From Anaerolineales bacterium (GTDB lineage: Bacteria > Chloroflexota > Anaerolineae > Promineifilales > Promineifilaceae): a stretch of DNA of 12,881 nucleotides. The translations under genes were made by a program, and so were the position numbers. The stretch is from NCBI GenBank assembly GCA_020432595.1, contig JAGQGA010000085.1, positions 1-12,881 of the forward strand. Direction: 5' to 3'. Positions 8,601 to 12,881 of this stretch are shown here, in pieces (position 1 is the stretch's first letter; each line of letters begins with the position of its first letter). Below the pieces are notes generated by a model, which did not search any database, was not told where the DNA came from, and saw nothing but the letters and a program-made list of their open reading frames with translations.

Positions 8601-10130
8601 GCCGTTGTTGTTGCCGATAACGCCGCCCCCGAACCAACCCGTGCCCCCACCCCTGCTCCGGCTGCCACGGCGGTTCCCCTGCCCAGCGTGGCGTTGCCGA
8701 GCAACATCGGCATGACCCGCGTGCTAAGCAGCACCTACACCGTGGGCAACAACATCACCGTTAAGGTACCCGAATTCTGGATTGACCGCTACGAAGTCAC
8801 CAACGCCCAGTTTGCTGCCTTTGTTGAAGAAACAGGGCAGCCAGCACCCGCCTATTGGGAAGCCGAAAACATCCCCGCCACCAGCGGCGACCATCCCGTG
8901 CATGGCGTGACCTGGGACATTGCCAATGCCTATTGCAACTGGGCCACCAAGCGGCTGCCCAGCGAGGCTGAATGGGAAGTGGCGGCGCGTGGACCGCACG
9001 GCTGGCTCTATCCCTGGGGCAACCAGCGCAACAGCGTTCTGCTGCCCAACCAGGGAACCTATGCCGTTGGCACGCTGCCTGCCAATCGGAGCTTCTTTGG
9101 CGCATTTGATATGGCGGGCAACGTGTGGGAATGGGTTGGCGACCCCTATATCGCGGGCAATGCCGGTGAGCGCGTCATTCGCGGCGGTGCCAATGTCTTC
9201 CAAAACGACATGCTGGCACGGCTTTCAGGCGACCCCAGCAGCCAGCTTATGTTCAAAGACACCGGGCTGCGCTGTGCCGCCGACCGTGTATTGGCCGAAG
9301 CCGACCCCACCGTGCTGCTTGATGATGAATTTGGCGACATCGGCAGCGGCTGGTTCCAGGCCAGTGGGCCTGTGGATGCCTACTTCTACGGCTACCACCC
9401 CACCGACTTCTATCATGTGCAGGTTACGGCTCCCAACGACTGTTTGACGGTGCGGAATGATTTGTCGGTAGACAACTTTATGATCGAGGCGCGGATTTTC
9501 AAAGCCGCCAGCGAAACCGAAACGGGACTTTACCGCAACGGCATCGTCCTGCGCCAGGGTGATAACAACAGCTTTTACGCCTTCACCCTGACCCCGCGTT
9601 CGCAGACGTGGCAGGTGGTTAAAGGCACCGAGGGTGGGATGGTGGTGCTGCGCGAGGGTACATCCCCCACCATTGCCGGGAGTTCACTGGCAACGGAGGA
9701 TCGGCTCTTTGCCATTGCCAACGGGCCAGAGATGACCTTTTTTGTCAACGGCGAACTGGTGACGCGGGTGGTTGATGGCGATTATGGGAAAGGCAATATT
9801 GGTTTTATGGTGGAAACGCTGGACGAAACCTTTGCCCACATCCACTATGATGCGGTGACGGTGTGGAAGCTGCCCGATGGCGTGGCGGCGGGTGGTGGTG
9901 ACGTGACGACCCCCACGGAAACGATTAACCCGCTGTGTCGCGGTACGGTTTCTGACGAAAATCTGCTGTTTAACTTTATAACCTACAGCGTGGTGCAAGG
10001 GGATACCCTAAGCAGTATTGCCGCCCGCTTTGGGCTGCCGCTGGACGACATTTTGCACGCCAACGGCCGCACGGTAGACAATCCGCGCTTTATCAGCGTG
10101 GGGCAGACGATTATCATTCCGCAGGCATAG
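5655..10130 (+). CDS. Giant membrane Ser/Thr kinase with duplicated FGE-like/concanavalin-like modules and C-terminal LysM
   Basis: Receptor-type Hanks kinase of 1491 residues, paralogue of the preceding gene. Order of parts: cytoplasmic kinase (16-282; glycine loop LLGRGGMSSVYKG, Lys46, HRDLKPSN with Asp144, DFG 162-164, APE 189-191); Pro/Gln-rich linker (283-350); membrane segment (353-379); FGE-like domain 1 (386-588); concanavalin/DUF1080-like beta-sandwich 1 (598-782) and 2 (793-972), each opening with a DDFTNPxSGWP motif; Pro/Ala/Thr linker (973-1015); FGE-like domain 2 (1018-1212); beta-sandwich 3 (1219-1406); LysM (about 1441-1489: ITYSVVQGDTLSSIAARFG, then SVGQTIIIP), a module that usually binds peptidoglycan or chitin-like glycans. 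All kinase catalytic residues are present. Neither FGE-like domain has the catalytic cysteine pair, while the YC.W and G(F/L)RC cysteines remain. The architecture suggests a cell-envelope sensor built by module duplication. The stop is two bases before the next ATG, so the lipoprotein gene is probably co-transcribed. Confidence 0.93.
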   Translation: MSESKETWIGQIIGGRYQVESLLGRGGMSSVYKGFDPNLQRPVAIKLIHRHLSERAEWVKRFEQEASAVAQLRHPNIIQVYDFNKTGSTYYMVMEYVAGQTLDKKLAALNSAKIRLPLHSVLNIMVTLCDAVGYAHDQQIIHRDLKPSNIVMNLLDQPMLMDFGIAKMVDSDMVQTATGTTMGTAAYMAPEQVTGQEVDHRADLYALGVILYELLNGTPPYQGKSPLTVMMKHVNEDLPDIRLRHSGLPETIVAILEKALQKNPDDRFQSAAEMAVVLRMLAGSTGFGFTGYGTAPGMSSPLPSMSQTNLRPPTQLQTPPPATQQAFDDKTAVQREIEPPPPVTKQPTAKRSIPVLPLAIGGGVVVLVLLAYFLIPRLFQPTPPATGMAHIPGGSYTVGSGNGGSQSAPSQTVDLDEFWLDRYEITNAQYATFVAETGSPAPANWPSGGVPLGQDNNPVQGTTWEMAADYCDWADKRLPTEAEWEIAARGSQGWLYPWGNNATVVQLTSTSSYPVGGVPANRSSFDVYDMAGNVWEWVDDPYGPVGNSERVLRGGAYDFQKNMTYRLVGNPNVPTMFATAGFRCAASKVEEADEDSRVLLNDDFTNPDSGWPEMTTASALQGYHPPDYYHVEARASNQIATAYFGGDYDNVAVEAQMFVDSTDTPDGDFRYGLVVRRVDDRFYAFAVSPRTGKWFVLKGTPAGLETLDEGSVTDLHGTNTSAGNSDKLRVDAAGTNLTFTINDQVVTQLDDFDYRSGDIGFYVETFDESRAHVHYDSLEVDKLDAVPVVQQLLLTDDFTNPESGWPEEKTDETLSGYHPPDYYHVQSAQPNHTSTAFFNKNFSDFTLEADVFVDNTDTETGDFYYGVAIYENGPAYYGLLVSPRAGRWEVVEQSASSKTVLADGEVSGLNGLSGADKLRVDAAGSNVIFGINGRSVAQLDGIAQTSGQIGFVVETLDETRAHVHYDSLTVRPMERNVVDLPTAVVVADNAAPEPTRAPTPAPAATAVPLPSVALPSNIGMTRVLSSTYTVGNNITVKVPEFWIDRYEVTNAQFAAFVEETGQPAPAYWEAENIPATSGDHPVHGVTWDIANAYCNWATKRLPSEAEWEVAARGPHGWLYPWGNQRNSVLLPNQGTYAVGTLPANRSFFGAFDMAGNVWEWVGDPYIAGNAGERVIRGGANVFQNDMLARLSGDPSSQLMFKDTGLRCAADRVLAEADPTVLLDDEFGDIGSGWFQASGPVDAYFYGYHPTDFYHVQVTAPNDCLTVRNDLSVDNFMIEARIFKAASETETGLYRNGIVLRQGDNNSFYAFTLTPRSQTWQVVKGTEGGMVVLREGTSPTIAGSSLATEDRLFAIANGPEMTFFVNGELVTRVVDGDYGKGNIGFMVETLDETFAHIHYDAVTVWKLPDGVAAGGGDVTTPTETINPLCRGTVSDENLLFNFITYSVVQGDTLSSIAARFGLPLDDILHANGRTVDNPRFISVGQTIIIPQA

Positions 10131-10132
10131 GG

Positions 10133-11209
10133 ATGGGACGCGGACGAACGCGGTTGAACGCGGATAAGAGGTTTTGTGATGGCACTTTCACCCCAAACGG
10201 CCGTTTGCTAAAAACGGCCGTTTGGGGTGTCGTTTTTTTCTTTTGGCTACTGGTAGGTTGTGCATCCTCGGAGCCACCTGCCACAAGCAAGGATGATGCA
10301 CCTACTGGGCAACTGGTTTACATAGATTTGAGCGATGGGGAGCAGCGAATTATGGCGTATGATTTGGCGACAAAGGCAGCGACAACGCTGTTTACCGTGC
10401 CGGAAGGGGGGTGGCTGGCACAAACGGCCGTTTCTCCCGATGGCTCCCAATTGGTTCTCAGCTACGCCCCGCCGCCCGGCAGCGACGGCACCCAGTTTGC
10501 CAACAGCAACCTCTACCTAATGCTGGCCGACGGCGATACCGAACCCCGCCCCGTGACAACGGTCAGCGAAATCACCGAAATTTACTTCAACCCCACCTGG
10601 TCACCCGACAGCCGCTATCTTTATTACGCCCACAACGTCCCCAACCTCGACGACGTTTTTCAATTTGTGACCACTATTGAACGACGCGACATTGTGACGG
10701 GCACGACAGAGCCGTTGGTTGCCAACGCCTTTTGGCCGCGCCTTTCTCCCAGCGGCAAGCAGTTGGCCTATGTGGCGATTGACCCGGAAACGAAGGAGCG
10801 GTCGCTATGGGTGGCGGATGAACGTGGGGAAAACGGCCGTTTGCTGACCACCCCCGACCAGTTTGCCGACGTAGACGCGCCTCTTTTTTCCCCCGACGAG
10901 CAATGGCTTTACTTTAGCGCCGTGGAAAAAGGGGTGGCAGAACGCAAATGGTGGGAAGTCGCACTGGGCATTGACGTCGCCTTTGCCCATGACGTGGCGT
11001 CGGACTGGTGGCGGCTGCCGCTGGCGGGAGGTGCGTCGGAGCGGGTGACGGAAATTGCAGGCGTGGGGATGTTTGGGGTGATAAACGGCCGTTATTTTGC
11101 CTTCTCCAGTACGGCCGGCCTCTACCTCATGCCCCTCGATGACCCCACCCCCAGGCTGCTGCTGGAAGTGCCTAGCACGAATTCCCTTTCCTGGGTCACT
11201 TCGCCCTAA
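10133..11209 (+). CDS. Lipoprotein with WD40/TolB-like beta-propeller
   Basis: Probable exported, lipid-anchored beta-propeller of up to 358 residues with no recognisable enzyme site. A hydrophobic core (AVWGVVFFFWLLVGC) ends in a lipobox with the acceptor cysteine at residue 43. Propeller-type repeats show SPDG (101-104), SPDS (157-160), SPSG (205-208) and SPDE (253-256), each followed by a beta-strand, as in TolB/PD40 repeats. The ATG at 10133 is two bases after the stop of the large kinase, but residues 1-24 are encoded by a GAACGCGG repeat and half of a large hairpin and are unusual for a signal peptide. A TTG at 10205-10207 would give a normal 19-residue signal peptide (LLKTAVWGVV... to Cys); neither start has a convincing ribosome binding site. 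Five AACGGCCGTT copies lie in this gene. Close linkage to the kinase suggests an extracellular partner; this is inference. Confidence 0.85.
   Translation: MGRGRTRLNADKRFCDGTFTPNGRLLKTAVWGVVFFFWLLVGCASSEPPATSKDDAPTGQLVYIDLSDGEQRIMAYDLATKAATTLFTVPEGGWLAQTAVSPDGSQLVLSYAPPPGSDGTQFANSNLYLMLADGDTEPRPVTTVSEITEIYFNPTWSPDSRYLYYAHNVPNLDDVFQFVTTIERRDIVTGTTEPLVANAFWPRLSPSGKQLAYVAIDPETKERSLWVADERGENGRLLTTPDQFADVDAPLFSPDEQWLYFSAVEKGVAERKWWEVALGIDVAFAHDVASDWWRLPLAGGASERVTEIAGVGMFGVINGRYFAFSSTAGLYLMPLDDPTPRLLLEVPSTNSLSWVTSP
10136..10166 (+). repeat. GAACGCGG-type short tandem repeat at the lipoprotein gene start
   Basis: Successive units GACGCG, GACGAACGCG, GTTGAACGCG and GATAA make an approximate 10-base tandem repeat immediately after the ATG at 10133. 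It is read as Gly/Arg/Asn/Ala-rich residues 2-12, unlike a signal peptide n-region. This argues that the stretch is an intergenic repeat and that translation may begin later. Confidence 0.5.
10189..10239 (+). terminator. 18-bp perfect hairpin plus T-tract, made from two AACGGCCGTT copies (attenuator candidate)
   Basis: Arms 10189-10206 (CACCCCAAACGGCCGTTT) and 10212-10229 are exact reverse complements with a five-base loop GCTAA. Three bases later come seven Ts (10233-10239), then C and four more Ts. This has the form of an intrinsic terminator. It lies between the kinase stop codon and the lipoprotein signal-peptide core, and the alternative TTG start (10205) is within it. The T-run also encodes Val-Phe-Phe-Phe of the signal peptide, so it may be coding coincidence. 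Confidence 0.5.
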
Positions 11210-11222
11210 CACCCAAACTTTG

Positions 11223-11906
11223 TTAACGTCTCAGGGTAACGCTTTGCATCATCGCCGCCACATTGTCCGCCACCGAACGGCTGCCCCCAAACACCGCACT
11301 CCCCGCCACCAGCGATGTTGCCCCGGCGGCTGCCACCTCGGCCGCATTACCTGCCCCAATCCCCCCATCCACCTGTAGCCACGCCGCCGGGTTCACCCGG
11401 TCTAGCTGCGCCCGCAGCCGCCGAATTTTGTCCGTGCTGCTAGGGATATATTTTTGTCCGCCAAAGCCAGGATTTACCGACATCACCAACACCAAATCCA
11501 CCTCTGGCAAAATCTCTTCCAACGCGACCAATGGCGTAGCTGGGTTCAGTGTCACACCAGCCAGCACCCCCAACTCCTTAATGGCCTGCACCGTGCGGTG
11601 CAAATGGGGTGTGGCCTCCACATGCACCGTCAGCCGATCCGCCCCCGCCTCGGCAAACTGCGCTAGATAGCGGTCGGGTTCGCTAATCATGAGGTGAATA
11701 TCGAGCAGCACCCCGGTTTCGTCGGCCAACGGCCGTAAAGCCTTTACCACCAGCGGGCCAAAGCTAATATTCGGCACAAAATGGCCGTCCATCACGTCAA
11801 TGTGCAGCCACTGCGCCCCCGCTGTCACCGCCTCACGGGCGTGGCTTTCCAGCCGGGCAAAGTTGGCAGCAAGGATGGACGGGGCGAGGATGATTTCTTT
11901 TTTCAT
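11223..11906 (-). CDS. rpe: Ribulose-phosphate 3-epimerase
   Basis: Cytoplasmic TIM-barrel enzyme interconverting ribulose 5-phosphate and xylulose 5-phosphate in the pentose phosphate pathway. From the ATG at 11904-11906 the protein has 227 residues, normal for the family. Visible motifs are APSILAANF (Ser10), LHIDVMDGHFVPN (His35, Asp37 as metal ligands and Asp40), DIHLMI (His71), MSVNPGFGGQ (phosphate-side loop) and LQVDGGI (Asp180, catalytic/metal). The frame extends upstream to an ATG at 11942, but those 12 extra residues come from a heptad repeat and precede the conserved start MKKEIILAPSIL, so the shorter start is preferred; no clear ribosome binding site is seen for either. The gene converges on the lipoprotein gene with a 13-base gap, and lies on the same strand as transketolase, whose products it shares. 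No AACGGCCGTT copy occurs inside it, only the near match AACGGCCGTA at 11728-11737. Confidence 0.95.
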   Translation of the reverse strand: MKKEIILAPSILAANFARLESHAREAVTAGAQWLHIDVMDGHFVPNISFGPLVVKALRPLADETGVLLDIHLMISEPDRYLAQFAEAGADRLTVHVEATPHLHRTVQAIKELGVLAGVTLNPATPLVALEEILPEVDLVLVMSVNPGFGGQKYIPSSTDKIRRLRAQLDRVNPAAWLQVDGGIGAGNAAEVAAAGATSLVAGSAVFGGSRSVADNVAAMMQSVTLRR

Positions 11907-11926
11907 AGTTTTTGGCCAAAGTGGTA

Positions 11927-11986
11927 ACCAGCCATCGGTCATCGGTACTCAATCGAGCAGCGAATAGCCGATGACTGATTGCTCAT
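11927..11986. repeat. Degenerate inverted heptad repeat upstream of rpe
   Basis: Left side contains CATCGGT twice (11933-11946) within AACCAGCCATCGGTCATCGG; the right side carries AGCCGATGACTGATTGCTCAT (from about 11966), whose reverse complement resembles the left side with several mismatches. Period near seven and inverted layout match the array at 1052-1122, with different base content. It sits between rpe and the uridine-kinase-like gene. Confidence 0.5.
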
Positions 11987-12043
11987 ACTATTTTTACAGC
12001 AGTATTTTAATTGCTACAACAACGGCCGTTTTTTCCACCACGG

Positions 12044-12622
12044 CTACAGGCCTGCTACGACCATATCCGCACGACTTGGCAAATTGGTCATCTCTATGTA
12101 AACCAATTCTGCTGCATCCCACCGATCCATCCACGCTTGCGGTGCATCATTGCGCTCAGCTTGCCGCCGCCGCCGTTCGTCAGGCGATGTTTCAACAAGG
12201 ATAATCAGATCAAAAAAAGGCACCAGCTCAGGCCGAGCCGAATAACAGCCCTCAACAATCACCACATTTGCTGGTTCTATTGTCTTCCAATCTCCCAATT
12301 TGTTATTTTGCCAGTCATAGACTTTAAACACAGCAACTTTAGATACCGATAAAGGCTGGATCACTTCTTGTTTTAGACGCTGCCAATCATAATAATATTC
12401 ATAGCCCTCTTGAGCAGTTAGCCTGAACCGTTTCTCCTCATTCATAGGGCGATAAAAATCATCTGTATAAACAACGGCGACATTGTGATGAAAAGAAGCT
12501 GCCAATCTTCGGGCTAGCGTTGACTTCCCAGCGGCGCTATGCCCATCAATCGCTATAAAAAAGGGTCTCCCCTCCTTATGTGCGTTTGCAAGTGCAACAA
12601 CTTTTTGAATGTAATGATCCAC
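12044..12622 (-). CDS. Uridine-kinase-like P-loop kinase
   Basis: Small cytoplasmic P-loop phosphotransferase of 192 residues in the uridine kinase/phosphoribulokinase-like group. Visible are Walker [10 protein letters not shown] (27-35), the DDFYRP motif (54-59) that in uridine kinases helps bind the nucleoside, VVIVEGCYS (120-127) as the strand after the substrate region, and an Arg-rich lid ([12 protein letters not shown], 148-159). The start is a GTG at 12620-12622; no ATG precedes the Walker motif and no clear ribosome binding site is seen. It starts 24 bases after the transketolase stop on the same strand and is followed 137 bases later by rpe, so it may be transcribed with pentose-phosphate genes. 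Uridine kinases usually have a little over 200 residues and phosphoribulokinases around 290 or more, so a small nucleoside or sugar kinase is more likely than a true phosphoribulokinase. Substrate unknown. Confidence 0.85.
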   Translation of the reverse strand: MDHYIQKVVALANAHKEGRPFFIAIDGHSAAGKSTLARRLAASFHHNVAVVYTDDFYRPMNEEKRFRLTAQEGYEYYYDWQRLKQEVIQPLSVSKVAVFKVYDWQNNKLGDWKTIEPANVVIVEGCYSARPELVPFFDLIILVETSPDERRRRQAERNDAPQAWMDRWDAAELVYIEMTNLPSRADMVVAGL

Positions 12623-12646
12623 AGCAAAATACCGAATGTGTAGCTT

Positions 12647-12881
12647 TCAGAGCAACCCTTTCACCGCCTCAACAACGGCCGTTTCCGTCACTCCCAGCTT
12701 CTCATACAGCACCTCAGCCGGAGCCGATGCGCCAAAGCGGTCGAGGCCAATGGATTTGCCGCGCAGCCCGACGTACCGTTCCCAGCCGATGGTTGACCCT
12801 GCTTCCACAGAGACACGGGCAGAAACGGCCGTTGGCAGTACACTTTCTTTGTATGCTGCCGACTGCTGCTCAAACAGTTCC
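12647..12881 (-). CDS. tkt: Transketolase, C-terminal fragment cut by the window edge
   Basis: The last 77 residues of transketolase, a thiamine-diphosphate enzyme transferring two-carbon units in the pentose phosphate pathway. The fragment reads from [16 protein letters not shown] through [18 protein letters not shown] and [19 protein letters not shown] to the TGA at 12647-12649. The EAG...GW and DRFGASAP segments are diagnostic of the transketolase C-terminal domain. No start is visible because the 5' portion lies outside the window. Two AACGGCCGTT copies occur within these 235 bases (12674-12683 and 12824-12833), both read as Thr-Ala-Val; the second replaces the more usual Pro-Ala-Val of VLPPAV. 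The related dihydroxyacetone synthase family is a less likely alternative. Confidence 0.9.
   Translation of the reverse strand, partial: ELFEQQSAAYKESVLPTAVSARVSVEAGSTIGWERYVGLRGKSIGLDRFGASAPAEVLYEKLGVTETAVVEAVKGLL

Larger units (their letters stand above)
1623..12833. repeat. Highly iterated palindrome AACGGCCGTT, 21 exact copies
   Basis: Starts of the exact 10-bp copies: 1623, 2110, 2221, 2555, 2893, 2930, 3653, 4034, 4076, 5045, 6644, 8448, 8597, 10196, 10213, 10423, 10832, 11084, 12021, 12674 and 12824. Many are flanked by further A on the left or T on the right (AAACGGCCGTTT). Single-mismatch forms occur at 225, 4866, 6203, 10062 and 11728. Twenty of the 21 lie in coding sequence: 14 are read as Thr-Ala-Val, four as Asn-Gly-Arg and two as Arg-Pro-Phe. 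The copy at 12021 is intergenic. They are absent from the dehydrogenase and rpe genes and dense in the ABC ATPase and lipoprotein genes. The core CGGCCG is the recognition word of EagI-type enzymes. Confidence 0.95.

Noticed and set aside
8724..9203. 159-codon - strand frame opposite FGE-like domain 2
   Set aside because: Antisense to a conserved domain and matched by similar shadows opposite the other FGE-like copies.
4242..9293. Diversity-generating retroelement target in the FGE-like domains
   Set aside because: These domains are of the fold used by such targets, but no reverse transcriptase, template repeat or adenine-biased variable repeat is visible, and the domains are followed by other modules instead of ending the protein.

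Overview
The window looks like a chromosomal segment from a moderately GC-rich bacterium. A Chloroflexota (Anaerolineae-like) origin is my best guess. It rests on the large PknB-type kinases fused to FGE-like and concanavalin-like ectodomains, and on many short palindromic and heptad intergenic repeats. No rRNA or other taxonomic marker is present, so this is inference.

Layout. Positions 1-1047 (+) hold the C-terminal three quarters of a UDP-glucose/GDP-mannose-type dehydrogenase cut by the window edge. Positions 1125-2988 (-) are a two-gene ABC exporter: an ATPase (1993-2988) followed with a 17-base overlap by an ABC-2 permease (1125-2009). Divergent from it, on the + strand, is a signalling block: a 768-residue membrane Ser/Thr kinase (3129-5435), a 1491-residue paralogue with a much longer modular ectodomain ending in LysM (5655-10130), and, two bases later, a beta-propeller lipoprotein (10133-11209). 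Convergent with that block is a carbon-metabolism group on the - strand, transcribed from right to left: the 3' end of transketolase (12647-12881, cut by the edge), a uridine-kinase-like P-loop kinase (12044-12622) and ribulose-phosphate 3-epimerase (11223-11906).

How the genes may work together. The two kinases share catalytic domain, membrane segment, FGE-like domain and concanavalin-like domain, and a 15-bp element upstream, so they look like a tandem duplication in which the second copy multiplied its extracellular modules. The lipoprotein directly behind the larger kinase is a plausible extracellular partner. Transketolase and ribulose-phosphate epimerase belong to the pentose phosphate pathway; the small kinase between them has no certain substrate.

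The most striking signal is not a gene. The 10-bp palindrome AACGGCCGTT occurs 21 times exactly in 12.9 kb, where about 0.01 would be expected from uniform base composition. It lies mostly inside genes, in three reading frames but mainly read as Thr-Ala-Val, and resembles in behaviour the HIP1 highly iterated palindrome of cyanobacteria. Two adjacent copies build an 18-bp perfect hairpin with a T-tract inside the lipoprotein signal-peptide region. At least four other repeat types (AGTAATC-like heptads in inverted arrays, a 14-bp-arm palindrome, a G/C-rich inverted repeat, a GAACGCGG repeat) sit at gene junctions, and several run into the apparent N-termini of genes. No tRNA, rRNA, CRISPR array, transposase or origin was seen, and no gene-free stretch exceeds 300 bases.
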